Source: Eretmocerus hayati
Taxonomy: Eukaryota > Arthropoda > Insecta > Hymenoptera > Aphelinidae
Reading direction: 5' to 3'
DNA length: 64,000 bases
Assembly (NCBI GenBank): GCA_029851415.1
Contig: CM056742.1
Location: 61,328,454-61,392,453 of the forward strand
Position 1 is the stretch's first letter; each line of letters begins with the position of its first letter. This document shows positions 23,196-34,607 of the stretch, piece by piece. The translations under genes were made by a program, and so were the position numbers. A model generated the notes under the pieces. The model ran no database searches. It was given only the letters and a program-made list of their open reading frames with translations, and was not told the DNA's origin.

Positions 23196-24734
23196 TCATG
23201 GATTAATTAGCTCCGTCGGTAGAGTTGATTTGTTTGGTTTTGGCAAATGTATGGAGGGGAATTTTCGGGATTGTTGAAGCAGGCAGGAGAAAGTTTTTTT
23301 TCGGGAAGGGATGATTTTCGCCTGGCTCAAGTAAGCTGTGTTCACTAAAAAATCGAAGATTGATATCCAACAAACTAACCGAAAAGAAGTGAGAACACAT
23401 TGAATAACCAAAGGTACTAGCATCATCGCATCAGTAATGATCCATACCGGAGTAATTTTTAATTGAGGATTGATCTGCTTATTTGAGCCATGCATGAAAG
23501 AGTTGATGAGAATATTTGCAATAAACATTGTTTTGAGACTTGAACGGAGTTCAAGCTGAGGTTTCTCTCGTATTCTCGACGATTTATCACCTCTCTGTCG
23601 CTTCTGTAGTTTAAAAACCGTTTTGAAACCATGTTCTCTTCTAACATGAAGCTGCTCATTCAAAATTGGTTTATCAAATATTGGACTGGAAATTTGTTTT
23701 CTGTCTGATGAGATAGGAATAGAATCACTTGATCCAGGTATATTCGACCAAACATTCAGATTCGGTATCAGGTAATTGGCTAAAAACTTGTAACGAGGAA
23801 GAGAGACTTCTGGACCTGTCAAATGCGGAGAAGTAGTTATTACAGGTGAGTTTGTTTGCCATTGTAGAACCTCTGTGCTGGAAGGCTCTCTACTGTATGA
23901 GACTTGATCTGATAGTTCAGTTAAATTTCTGGTATTTTGTTTTGTTGATGAATCAGCTATATTGTTTGAAAGGTCATCTTCCTTCGATATAGACGTATTT
24001 ATTGTTGGATTGCGAAGAGTGAAAAATGCTTTGAGTATACTTTTATTACTCATGAATCTCAGTCTGTTTTCATATTGTATTGCTGTAAACAACGCTGCTT
24101 TCAGAGTAGTCGGCCTCTCATGCAATGGAATGATCAAATTAAGTTTTAAGCCATTGAAAAATGTTTCAACTAAATAAGTTTCAAGAGAGTTTGCCATGTT
24201 TTGGTCATATGCTTCTTCACAGCATGCTATATTAACTATCTGGTAACCAAGTTTTTTGATTCTATTGGAAAAGGACACCAGACTTTCATTTTCAAGTTGA
24301 AATAAACTACCGAGTCTGCCAAGTAATTGAGGTATTGACTCTGATGATCTATAAATATTGTAGAGGAAGATTTTGAACTCTAAGAATGAAGATAACTGTT
24401 CAAATGATAACGCGTAGCGGGGTTCTCCTTTCAGTTTCGAATAGAGTAGTTTGACAAAAATAGTTTCTGAATCGGGATCAATCATTGAAAACGCAAAGTT
24501 ACAGTCATCAAGAAAATCATCTATCGTGATGTTATAGCCATTGAATTCTGGGACAAGCGACATAGCTGATTTCATCAAGTACTCGTCGTCCCCGAAGCAC
24601 CTCATTTTGTGAATTCTGCGTGAGCAAATTACTATAGGAAATGAGCTTAGGAGCGACTCCCCAACAATCGCTATGATTGGCGAGATGAAAGTTACTTGAT
24701 ACTTTGAAGACTCGACGGAGTTCGAGGTGGGCAC
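23196..24734 (-). CDS. Gag-like protein of LTR element
   Basis: An intact 512-residue frame. Residues about 60-230 follow the retrotransposon Gag capsid pattern: LVPEFNGYNITIDDFLDDC, then AFSMIDPDSETIFVKLLYSK, LKGEPRYAL, and LVETFFNGLKLNLIIPLHER. The remainder is Ser/Asn-rich and basic. No CCHC knuckle is visible. The final ~90 residues are hydrophobic and odd for a nucleocapsid, so a frame change near 23420 cannot be excluded. The protein would package element RNA. The start is the first Met of the longest frame; the true start may be MRCFGDDEYLMKSAM, 44 codons in. The open frame fits the near-identical LTRs. Confidence 0.65.
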   Translation of the reverse strand: MPTSNSVESSKYQVTFISPIIAIVGESLLSSFPIVICSRRIHKMRCFGDDEYLMKSAMSLVPEFNGYNITIDDFLDDCNFAFSMIDPDSETIFVKLLYSKLKGEPRYALSFEQLSSFLEFKIFLYNIYRSSESIPQLLGRLGSLFQLENESLVSFSNRIKKLGYQIVNIACCEEAYDQNMANSLETYLVETFFNGLKLNLIIPLHERPTTLKAALFTAIQYENRLRFMSNKSILKAFFTLRNPTINTSISKEDDLSNNIADSSTKQNTRNLTELSDQVSYSREPSSTEVLQWQTNSPVITTSPHLTGPEVSLPRYKFLANYLIPNLNVWSNIPGSSDSIPISSDRKQISSPIFDKPILNEQLHVRREHGFKTVFKLQKRQRGDKSSRIREKPQLELRSSLKTMFIANILINSFMHGSNKQINPQLKITPVWIITDAMMLVPLVIQCVLTSFRLVCWISIFDFLVNTAYLSQAKIIPSRKKTFSCLLQQSRKFPSIHLPKPNKSTLPTELINP

Positions 24735-27700
24735 GGCACAATATATACCCTGGACGCAGATCCGTTTGAAGGGCTCTGATATAGTCTAAGCCTAATGCGA
24801 GAAGTAACGTACTATTTGCAACAAGTGATGACTCAAACAACTCATACGTACGCACAACGCGTACTTCTATTCTGTTTTTAAACAAATTTTCTATGAAAGG
24901 AAAAACAAGTGCGATGTTGACTTTATAATCAAATAGCTAAGAAGAAATAATGACAATTGAATCAGCCAAATTACCAAGATCTGCCTCAACTGTTATCTAC
25001 TGAGTAATTTGTTAAATGTCAAGGTAAGTTGTTATGTATTTGTCACTGTATTTAGATATATATTCTATTCTATTGAGTGATTATTCAAACTCAGCTATGC
25101 CAAGAAGATGAGCTTTGCAGAGAAAGTTATTATCAGCGGGTCAACTAAAAACTCATTCAAAATTTCGACTCTGCTATTGTTGAATTCTGGAGATAAATTT
25201 CAGTAATGTGAGAAAATTGTTTGTAGTTTTTGGCTTCTTCTGTGTGTGTATAAAAGTTCAATTCTGAATCTCATTTACTCTTCAAATTCTGATCAAAACA
25301 AGGAAGTTTGAAAACTTGAAACTCAAAATTTATGAATTAGGTTTCCAAAAAGTGGATGGTGTTTGAGAGTGGTTCTCTGGGTCTACAGACTACTACCTAA
25401 TAGCTGGTACCCTGGCAAAAGTGTGATATTCAGCACACCTTCAACACAGTATAATAGTACCAGTCGACGGCTGACTGATTTTCCAATGGCTATTACCACT
25501 AACTAGCTAAAACAATGGTAATCAATTGTTCAGGAAGTATCTCTGAGTGTTCTGATCCCTCTTTTTCATATCTACCTATTTACTAGTGCATTTCCCTTAT
25601 CCAGTATGTATACAGATAAACTAACCTACATGGAATTACATGTTTGTTTACTTTATGATTATTTCAACTTCTAAGCCAAATTTGGAAAAACTGAGAAATT
25701 ACTTTCTAGATTTTGGTCTCCTTTAGGTGTACACAAAGTCTCAACTTTGTATCTTTTCTATTTTTTATGTTATGGCTGAAACAAAAATTGTCAAAATTGA
25801 AATTTCAAAATTGTTGATTTTGAACTTGCAGAAGGTGAATGGAAAATGAAAACGTGTTCTACTGGACCTGTAGACTACTCCAAGGCAGTTGACTCTATGT
25901 CAGCAATCTATTGGCTTAAATTTCCTACAAAATGGTATGCCGATACTCTTCGACGGCTATCTGGATAGTCTTGTTTTCGACTTCCCCTGTCTACACCTCC
26001 TTACCCAATGGCTAGAAAGAAGCTGAAACGTCTACACAGTGCTACTGCGTTTTCACTATCCTCATAGGTGAGTTTTGGGATGGCTAAATAAGTAAAATAG
26101 GTTGCCACAATGTATATAGGTATATTCTAACCTTTGGCTGGCAGTACTATGGGTTTACTGTAATAATTTTATTTCAAGACTGAATGAGGAAAGACTGAGA
26201 AACTTGTTTGGAGATTTTGGCCTCATTAAGATGTGGGCAAAATTTCAGCTCTGAATCTTGTTTACTTTCAAAGTTATGACAAAAACAAAATTGTTCAAAA
26301 ATGGAATTACAATATTTACTGACTTTACTTTTTCATAAAGTGAAAGATGATTGGCAGTGTAATTTCTTGGGCCTATAACTTGTTGTTAAGCTACTGGTTC
26401 AATGGCAGAGATGTATTTCATAGCTTTCCTCAAGAACAGCAATGATATACCCAATGACGGCTATGTGGATAATCGACTGTCGACTTCCCCTTTGAAACTT
26501 TTGCTCGCCCAATGGCTCAAAAGTTGTATAAGCATTCAAATGATGGAATTGTGGTCCTATTCCCTCATATTCATAGAGTTTAAGGTGGCTAATGTCCAAA
26601 ATTAGCCACAGCTATCTATATAGGTATACTCTAATATGCTTATAACCCTACACTTTTCTACAAGATATTTCCTGACTTATTTTGATAAACCTTATTTTAT
26701 GCTTTGAAGGTCAAAGAGATGAGGTCCTGAACTAACTTATTATCAAGTATTGGAAGGTCTGAGACAAAAATGTTGAACAAAATTCAAAGTAAAAAAAGTG
26801 AAAACTCAAAAATTTGTACTTCCACTTTGTAACCCCTGGAAGGTTGAAATTATCCTATTTTGGTTATTTCAATATGCTGTGAGCTATAGGTTATTTAATA
26901 CCCCCCTCAGTAAGAGATTAGACAGGCTCCATAATATTACAAGGTCTATGGGTGTCTCCAGTCGAATAAAGTAGAGTACGCTTTTGGCAATTCTTTTGAT
27001 TTTGTGGTTGGGAGATGTGTGAAAGCAATAAAGACTGTATGATGGATAGATTGAGGAAATTCTTCGAAGTGATTAAGAATATTTGGAAATCACTGTACCG
27101 TATAGTTCAGTCATAATTTCTAATTCAGACCTTGAATGAAGAATAGATTTTCCAACAAGCAGAATTTTCCTCAAGTACTTCTTGGAGTTGGAACTTCAAA
27201 AGAATAATGTAGAATTGTGGACACGATTGATTGGAATTCATTCACTTGATTAATGAATGCTAACACTTTTCATGGATGATATCCTAACCCCTCGTTTCTT
27301 TCAATAGAATGCCTGCAATAATTTGATTGAATTAACACTGAAAATGTGTTTGAGCGTAATTGAAATGGAAAAACTCGAATGGAAACTGGGTCTTGAATTA
27401 GAATCATTGAATAATTGACATTGATTAATCTGAGATAACTTTTCAGATCCTCTCTGAGAGCAGACTTTGACTATCTCCAAGAACAGCCACTACTGAAATC
27501 ACTGATAGCAGACGACACTGGAGAAGAATTTATAGTACACTCGTATACTTGAAAAATGGAAGTTTGGAAACTTGTGATTGAAGATACACTGATCTTTTAG
27601 CTTTGAATTGAGGATTCAATTTTAGAAGGTTTCACTTGGAGTTTTGATCTCAAGATCCTTTGGATTTGGGAAATTTGTAGAACTTGGATTTCAGAACTTG

Positions 27701-28752
27701 GAGAAATCAGAGATTTAAAAATTGTAATAACTCTAGAATTTGTGGTTTTGGTAAGTAAGAATTGATAACTTCTCGATTTCAGAATCTTGAATAATACAGA
27801 GATAACTCCCCTCAAGAAGTTCGAAATATTGTGAAAATAAGTTGCAAAAATCTTGGAAATCTCGATTTTGAGAAATAGAATTTTGAAATTTTGAGGACTT
27901 GTAAATGTGAAAATTGAGGTTCTTGGAATTTTGTAACTTGGAGTTAGTGAACTTGGAAATTTTGAGGGATTTTACGCTTGGGTTTGGCGCATAACTCATA
28001 AATTTATTGTAAAGTTGTGAACATTCGAGTTTGTACATTTCAGGAAGCTAGAATTTTGTATCTTGAAATTTTGAGATTGGAGATTTGGAATTTGTGAATC
28101 TTGTAAACTTGAAAATTTGGAAACGCTTGACTTGGTGAATCTTGAACCAAAGATTATTGAATTTTGTGATTTTGTGTGTTTGTATTTTGATTCAGAGAAA
28201 TTTGTAAAATTTCAAATTGGGATTCAGAGAATTTTGTAAAATTTGAAATTGGGATTCAGAGAATTTTGTAATTTTGATTCAGGAAACTTGAAATTTCGAA
28301 CTTAGCACTCAGAAAATTGAGAAGCTTGTAAAACTTGGAAATCTTGAATTTAGAATTGAGAAAAAAATGTGATTTTGTAAGAATTTATAATTTTGAATGT
28401 GTAGAACTTGGAGAATTGTATGAATTTGGAAGAACACAATCGAGGATTGTATCAAATTGAATGTTCTAGGATCCGAAAAATTGGAATCAATGAAATTAGT
28501 AAGCTTGGAATGAGCGATTTGTAATTCAGAAAACGTTCTCTTCTGGAACTTGGAATTTGGAATTTCATGAGTTTGAAAATAACTACATTGATATTTTGGA
28601 TGTAAAAACCCTGAATTAGAGATGTGTGGAGTGGAGGAATGAAAAACTGAGAATGTAAAATTTTCTTTAGAAAATTGTGAGATTTGGAAAATTTTCGAAC
28701 TTTTTGGAAATTTTGTGATTTTGAAAATAAAGAATGCTGATCACTCTCCCCT
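24735..28752 (-). other. 4-kb untranslated leader of LTR element
   Basis: Lies between the 5' LTR and gag. It has no ORF above 101 codons. It contains three diverged copies of a ~490-bp unit (about 25190-26640) and an AT-rich zone (27500-28740) of irregular TTTTGAAATTTTG/AACTTGGAA phrases. Such long leaders are typical of large non-autonomous LTR elements. Confidence 0.6.
25190..26640. repeat. Three diverged ~490-bp tandem repeats
   Basis: Corresponding phrases: CTCTGAATCTTGTTTACTTT near 26254, CAATTCTGAATCTCATTTAC near 25259 and CAACTTTGTATCTTTTCTAT near 25742. Each is followed by a run of AAAACAAAATTGTCAAAA type and later by TGGGCCTATAACT/TGGACCTGTAGACT/TGGGTCTACAGACT. Confidence 0.6.
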
Positions 28753-28770
28753 ATCCCTCCGGGGCCTCCA
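28753..28770 (-). promoter_or_regulatory. Primer-binding-site candidate
   Basis: TGGAGGCCCCGGAGGGAT on the minus strand, four bases after the 5' LTR. It has the TGG start expected for pairing with a tRNA CCA end. The tRNA was not identified. Confidence 0.5.
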
Positions 28771-28774
28771 AATT

Positions 28775-29742
28775 TGTCACGTCGGATTCTGAAATCCGAT
28801 GGTAATGACTGATTTTTGAGCCTCGTGTTTCCACGAAAAGCTCGGGCTTCAGTCTAGCAGGAGAGTGAATTTTGTTTGAAAATTATGAAATTTCTTCGCG
28901 AAATTTTACAGATTGCTTAGTGAAAAAGTCATGCATTCGCCCAAATGAAGTGCGAAATGCACCCTTTCCATAAGCATCTATGACTGCTCATACTTGTCGG
29001 CACCTCGTCTCGGATTTATCCGTGACAGAGAGGCTACCAAGTGGTGAGCTGTCGCTTGTTTTAATAAATTTAATGAATAAGAGAAAGAATACTCGTACCT
29101 TGATTGCTTGTGGATTTTTATAAAATTTAGGAGAAAATACTCTGAGAATCACTAAAAATTGGATAGATTTATTCGCGTAATTTAAAGTCTACAAAAAGTG
29201 ATAGTTTTAGACGTAACACAAAAATTGAAATTTAGTTGAAGGAAAAAATATGAGACTCGCCCACGAGGGCGAGCACAACTGAACGGCTTGATGCCATGTC
29301 GAAGACTGCTGCCTGGAAAGACGTACAGAGTTTCCATGGCTATACTGATTTTGGGTGACGAAGAGGGAATACTCTGCGTCCCAGATATAAAAAGTATGTG
29401 GCGCCTTCTGATTGGCTGCTTATTTGGGTCTATGCCCGCTAGATTACCTAAACTTACGAACTAAAACACTCCAATACATTCCACGCTTGCCTACTAGAGG
29501 CGCACTCGTTTATCTCTAATGCCATCGCGTCATCGTATACTCGTGGAGAAGGTTGGGAAACGCATCTCTATAGCTGCGGGGAGAGAGAGGAAGCTTCCAC
29601 AAATCGTCGTATTTAAATCCTATGTCGTAATTTGGGTGACTCGAGAGTCAAGAAAGAGTGTCGTGTGCATACGAAAAGACGTGAATGTATCAGGAAAGGA
29701 AATGAAAAAAAATCAAGTTAGAGAGATGGCTTCGACATCACA
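28775..29742 (-). repeat. 5' LTR (968 bp)
   Basis: Same length as the left LTR and nearly identical. One difference was seen by eye (near 29603). Confidence 0.9.
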
Positions 29743-29946
29743 CAAGGCAACTCCTCCACCCTCTCTGTTGCGATCTTGTCGCAACAACGAATAACCTGGA
29801 ATCTGAAGGAGACTGTCATCCACATACTCATCTAGCTTTGACTCGGCCACCCCGAATAGATGATAGGAGGGATCTTTAGCGACGAGCAAGCGTAGATGCT
29901 CAATTTTATCTGTCAGGGAGTTTAGGTTGATAAATTTCACTTTCAA
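29743..29946 (-). pseudogene. LINE ORF2, endonuclease N-terminus
   Basis: MKVKFINLNSLTDKIEHL, then HLFGVAESKLDEYV (conserved 'ETWL..' position, here AESKL) and GYSLLRQDRNREGGGVAL, the usual start of CR1/Jockey endonucleases. It breaks at the CAAG duplication and resumes at 20985. The catalytic Glu of the ETWL-type motif is retained in AESK. Confidence 0.8.
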
Positions 29947-30744
29947 AGAATACCCCTCCCTCGTCGCTCTTCAGCAGCCGTATTTAGTCAGGGAGTCCTC
30001 GCTGGTTCTGCTGCCGGAACCTTATTTTGCTCCGGAACGATAGTGCAGCTCTGGGTAATATTAGAGGACGCACAGGTGCGTTCCGTTGCGTTTGAGTCTA
30101 GGAATGGACTGCAATTCTAATGACGCACGTATGAGTTGCTGCGCATCAAGATGTTGATATGGGTAGTAATTCTGATTTTAAGGATGATTGACTGAATGGA
30201 CGGACGCGTATACTGAACCTTGCGCTGAACCATGTACTGAACCATATTCAGACAGTGATCCTTCTGGCATCGTTCATTCAGCAATTTTATCTTGTAAATC
30301 GAATTTCGGAATTGAATAATTTCCTTCGATGTCTAGAAAACCTACTTTGGTGGAATACTCTCTGTCTTTCAATTCACCCTTATGTTGTTTAAATTCAAAT
30401 CATTTTGGCAAAATTCATCCCAGTATCTTCCTGATAACTCCGAGCGAGTTCTGGAAATATTCACAGTAATGCTTGCTCTGCCCTTGTTGGCAGTATTTGT
30501 GTCAAGATGGCGAACATAAACCACAAGTTGCAATTGCCGATTGAGAAGAAGTCTAGCAGCCATTATTTTTACACTAATTATCACGGTTAGAACAAGTGTT
30601 CAAAACCCAATTAAAATTCCAAACTCAATTTGAAATATAAAACCCACACAACAACACAAGCCCACTAAATAAAACGCGCATCAACGCGCGAGACTAAAAC
30701 CTCAATCGAAATGTAAAAATTCTCACAACAGAAGGATAGTTGAG
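29947..30744. other. Unassigned, possibly degraded LINE 5' region
   Basis: No ORF1 motif was found. A 71-codon minus-strand frame (30369-30584) with ARLLLNRQLQLVVYVRHL might be a relic, but no family is visible. Confidence 0.3.
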
Positions 30745-31059
30745 ATGGATCAGCTGTTTGACTGCCGCAGAGAGATTAGAGCGTTGGGTCGACCGATCTT
30801 CCCCCTCGAATTGCAAAAAATGATCGATCGCGTCTATCTTCTGCTACGGCATGATCCTGATGCGCCAAACATATACTACTCAACACGAATACTAACAAGA
30901 TTGGAAGAGAGTCGCGAGTCTTACTCGATTCGACTCCCAAACGTGACCACCGACAATATATTTCTAGAGGAGTATAATTACATTAGTTATGCTATGCTAC
31001 GAGCCATGCGAACGCCTAATACACGCGTCGCATATATCCATCAGCTGGCTCACAGCTGA
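30745..31059 (+). CDS. Hypothetical protein, 104 aa
   Basis: A complete frame from MDQLFDCRREIRALGRPIFP to HQLAHS, with balanced codon usage and amphipathic helices (LPLELQKMIDRVYLLL-type, and EEYNYISYAMLRAMR). It could be a small gene, an exon or part of a transposon. I recognise no domain. It has more coding character than other short frames nearby. Confidence 0.35.
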   Translation: MDQLFDCRREIRALGRPIFPLELQKMIDRVYLLLRHDPDAPNIYYSTRILTRLEESRESYSIRLPNVTTDNIFLEEYNYISYAMLRAMRTPNTRVAYIHQLAHS

Positions 31060-31149
31060 GCGCACGTAATTCATAAGTGCAAGTGAGACCGCACTATACA
31101 CGCATAAGTAAAGGAACGATACGCTCACCAATTACTCCGCGTTGACTGC

Positions 31150-31650
31150 GTTGCGCGACAGCCACCTTATCCCCACTCCTTTCTAGTGCGCGCTCTCCCA
31201 GCTGAGCGCGCTACCCGTAGTGACGGAGAAGACGGAGCAAGTCGGCGGAGACGGCAGCGGTGGTGGGGAGCGACGTCGGCGTGACATAGCTCTGGCTAGC
31301 AGCAGGTGATGGCGCGATGCGCGAGATAATACCCGGAAGCGCGCATGAGGAATTCCACGTGGCTTCCCCTGCTGCAGCTTGACTTGAGGATGGTCACCAG
31401 CCGCTCGTCTCGATGCCATGTTGCTGCTTGCTGCGGGGCCGGGGATGTCTGCGCCTCGTAGACTCCGGTGCTGCACCAAGCCAGTGATCGAGGCCCAAAT
31501 TGCCTCGTCGATGATTCTGCTCGCATTGAACACAATATCCAACAGCCGCGAGCTCCTCCTCTCCGCGCACTCACATCACTTGCACTCGCGCGATGAGATA
31601 TTCACTCGCATTCACCGGATCAACTAAATTTTCTTCTATTGCAGATACCG
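31150..31650. other. GC-rich block of unknown nature
   Basis: CpG-rich sequence (GCGCGACAGCC, GCGCGCTCTCCC, GGCGGAGACGGCAGCGG) in AT-rich surroundings. It could be a promoter/first exon or a remnant of a GC-rich element. A 119-codon Arg/Ser-rich minus-strand frame covers it, but low complexity makes it unconvincing. Confidence 0.35.
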
Positions 31651-32316
31651 AGTGGCAGACCCCCAACCACACTCTGCCCCCAAAAATGAACGGGTGATGC
31701 CCGGAAAATGAATATATATGAATATAAAATATGAGATCGCGATGGAGCGCTCGAGGCCAGGGCAATGGAACCAGAAAATTATAACATTCGATATCTGGAC
31801 TCATAACTTGTGTAAAGGGACTGAGCGGTTAAGCATGGCGAATCGGCCCTTGTCAGGATTGGCCCCCGGATTAATTTTCCCCAGTTTCTAACACCCAAGT
31901 GAGTGGGAAAAAAGGATCATCAGGTCCCGAGGTCACCTATATATTCTATAGGACCCTGAAACGACTCTAACAAAGGCTAAAAATCGATGTTCCATCAACT
32001 GAATCGCATTTGAGCGCATCTTGGTGAATCTCTCTGAAAATTTTTTGACATACTTTTGAATCAATGACAATTTGGAACAAAGTATTCGGGTATCGCCAAC
32101 TCTTCATTCAGACCCCGGAAAAAATTCTTGAAAACCGAAAATCAATTTTCCTCATAGAAATTGGCCGGGAAAACGGGAAATTTTTGTTTCAACGTGTTTG
32201 CCAGAACAAAATACATCGAGTATAGGTGTTTTCGGCCATTTCCAAGTGGTGGAAAGTGGTCAAAATTGACAAAACTCATTTTCGAAGCAAATTCTGATTC
32301 AGTATTAAGCATCTCC

Positions 32317-32327
32317 TGCGCATGCGC
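32317..32327. promoter_or_regulatory. NRF-1/Ewg-type palindrome 1
   Basis: TGCGCATGCGC, a full match to the NRF-1 consensus YGCGCAYGCGCR (Drosophila homologue Ewg). Function here is inferred only. Confidence 0.45.
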
Positions 32328-32619
32328 GTCAATCTACGCTCTAGGAACTATTTCTAATCGGTAGCCAGTGTAATTTCCTTCAAAATGACCACTTGACGAA
32401 GTCAAATTGATGCATTGGAACTCGAGATATACCAATTTTTAGAGGGAAGAAAATTCAAGGTACCAAATCCGTGAGGCGACGGTAAGCGTGGCGAGCCCAG
32501 TAATGAGCGGATGCTCATATTTCCGCTTTTGCTATATGAAATTGACTTTGGCAGAGGGTCATTTTGAAGGAAATCGCGCGGGCTATCGTTTGAGAATAGT
32601 CTGAGAACCCAGAAATCAC

Positions 32620-32630
32620 GCGCATGCGCA
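32620..32630. promoter_or_regulatory. NRF-1/Ewg-type palindrome 2
   Basis: GCGCATGCGCA, preceded by C; the same core on the same arm. Confidence 0.45.
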
Positions 32631-32935
32631 GAAAATAGCAGTTTATTGTCTATGTAGCAAGATTTTCACGCTTATTGTGGTGTAAGATGACCAAGATTCA
32701 CGTCAGCGTTGTTCTCGATTCCATCATTCCCCAATCTCTGTGATCTCCTCATCCACACGATAAAATACTGGATGAATTGACTAGATTCTCCTGAGAATTC
32801 TAGGGACTTTATAAGCACAGGTGGTGACCAAATGAGCAGATCGGCTGACCCAGGGTCACTACCAAGTACCGGCCCGTATATTCAGTACAAGACATAAGTG
32901 TAGAAAAAGTAGAGCCTTGATCTGTCACCTTCTTC

Positions 32936-33031
32936 ATATATACCCTTCCCATTACTATAGTCTATAAGCTATTCTGTATAGATATCTATACAGAATAGCT
33001 TATATACTATAGTAATGGGAAGGGTATATAT
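32936..33031. repeat. 96-bp near-perfect palindrome
   Basis: The two 48-bp halves around GATATC (32981-32986) are reverse complements with one mismatch. It lies at the inner end of the left foldback arm and has no counterpart on the right arm. Confidence 0.88.
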
Positions 33032-33792
33032 GTCCTCTGGACCCAATCCACCTCATATACATATACATACTATTCCCTACATATAATATCCCCACGTAGA
33101 ATATACATAGGGCATAGCACGAGTACAGTGCGCGTAACCGCGTGCTCAGAGTTTTCCGTAATGAATATAAGACAGCCGTCAATATGCTTCAATAGAACGT
33201 CGAGAATAGAACAGCATAGCACCGTGTCGTCATCATGAAAAGACCTCAATAGATAATATAATCGGCGCTGGAGAATGGGAAATGAAGTGAGTTGGTTATT
33301 CGGAGAGAACGCCACGTTTCCTCACGCGGCGTATGATTTCAGTGCCTGTTGTGCCCTTAAGCTGGCCGAAGGCTCTGTCGGCTAGCATGCAGTTGTAATA
33401 AAGTATATCCACCGTTAATTTGGCTTACTCTTCCTGTCAATATCTTAGCTCCAGAATCCAATCTCACCGAATAGGTGACATATATATGAAGAAGGTGACA
33501 GAACAAGGCTCTACCTTCTGTACACTCATGTTTTATACGGAATATATGGGCCGGTACTCGGTAGTGACCCTGGGTCAGCCGATCTGCTCATTTGGTCACC
33601 ACCTGTGTTTATAAGGTCCCTAGAATTTTCAGGAGAATCTAGTCAATTCATCCAGTATTTTATCGTGTAGATGAGTAGATCACAGAAATTGGGAAATTAT
33701 GGGATCGAGAACAACGCGGACGTGAATTTTGGTCATCATACACCACAATAAGCGTGAAAATCTTGCCACATAGACAATAAACTGCTATTTTC

Positions 33793-33803
33793 TGCGCATG
33801 CGC
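33793..33803. promoter_or_regulatory. NRF-1/Ewg-type palindrome 3
   Basis: TGCGCATGCGC on the right arm, the partner of site 2. Confidence 0.45.
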
Positions 33804-34095
33804 GTGATTTCTGGGTTCTCAGCTTATTCTCAAACGATAGCCCGCGCGATTCCCTTCAAAATGACCCCCTGCCAAAGTCAATTTCATGTCGCAAAAGCGG
33901 AAATATGAGCATCCAATCATTACGGGGCTCGCCACGCTTATCGTCGCCTCACGGATTTGTTACCTTGAATTTTTTTTCGTCTAAAAATTGGTATATCTCG
34001 GGTTCCAATGCATCAATTTGACTTTGTCAAATGGTCATTCTGAAGGAAATTACACTGGCTACCGATTGGAGATAGTTTCTAGAGCGTAGATTGAC

Positions 34096-34106
34096 GCGCA
34101 TGCGCA
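34096..34106. promoter_or_regulatory. NRF-1/Ewg-type palindrome 4
   Basis: GCGCATGCGCA on the right arm, the partner of site 1. Confidence 0.45.
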
Positions 34107-34607
34107 GGAGATGCTGAATACTGAATCAGAATCTGCTTCGAAAATGAGTTTTGTCAATTTTGACCACTTCCTACCACTTGGGAATGTCTGAAAACACCCT
34201 TACCCGATGTATTTTTCTCTGAAAAACACTTCGGAATAGGGATTTCCCGTTTCCCCGGCCAATTTCTACGAGAAAAATTGATTTTTAGTTTTTAAAAATT
34301 TTTCCTGGGGCCTAAATGAAGAGTTGGCGAAACGCAAATACTTTGTCCCAAATTGTCAATCTTTCGAAAGTATGTCAAAAAATTCTCAGAAAGATTCATC
34401 AAGATGCGCTAAAATGCGATTCAGTTGATGGAACATCGATTTTTAGTCTTTTCTAGAGTCGTTTCAGGATGTTATACAAAATATAGGTGACCTCGGGACC
34501 TAATCATCCTTTTTGCCCACTCCGTTTGGTGTTCAAAACTGGGGAAAATTGATCTGGGGGCCATACTTGACAAGGGCCGATTCGCCATGTTTAAGCGCTT
34601 AGTCCCT

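Larger units (their letters stand above)
20986..29742 (-). mobile_element. 8.76-kb gag-only LTR retrotransposon, very young
   Basis: Two 968-bp LTRs (20986-21953 and 28775-29742) are flanked by CAAG. I find one substitution between them (AAGTCGTCG versus AAATCGTCG). Orientation is minus: a primer-binding-site-like TGG sequence follows the right LTR and a purine tract precedes the left LTR. The only long frame is a Gag-like protein (23196-24734). No protease, RT or integrase was found in the 6.8-kb interior, so the element must borrow enzymes, like LARD-type elements. It sits in the endonuclease of the minus-strand LINE. Confidence 0.85.
14188..29950 (-). mobile_element. CR1/Jockey-like LINE ORF2, split by two insertions
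   Basis: Minus-strand coding pieces occur in LINE order: endonuclease N-terminus (29743-29946), endonuclease middle (20724-20985), RT palm (19626-20632), RT C-terminus and 3' UTR (14188-15233). The gaps are a composite hAT-type element (15234-19617) and an LTR element (20986-29742), each flanked by target duplications across which the LINE frame is continuous. A short 3'-UTR-like fragment also interrupts it near 20590-20750. ORF1 was not identified upstream of 29946. Confidence 0.8.
31816..34607. mobile_element. 2.8-kb foldback element with ~1.1-kb inverted arms
   Basis: The left arm (31816 to about 32940) and right arm (about 33480-34607) are reverse complements with moderate divergence. 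The outer ends are AGGGACTGAGCGGTTAAGC and its counterpart AGGGACTAAGCGCTTAAAC. The unpaired 0.5-kb centre has no coding sequence. No clear target duplication was found. Each arm has two TGCGCATGCGC palindromes. Confidence 0.85.
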
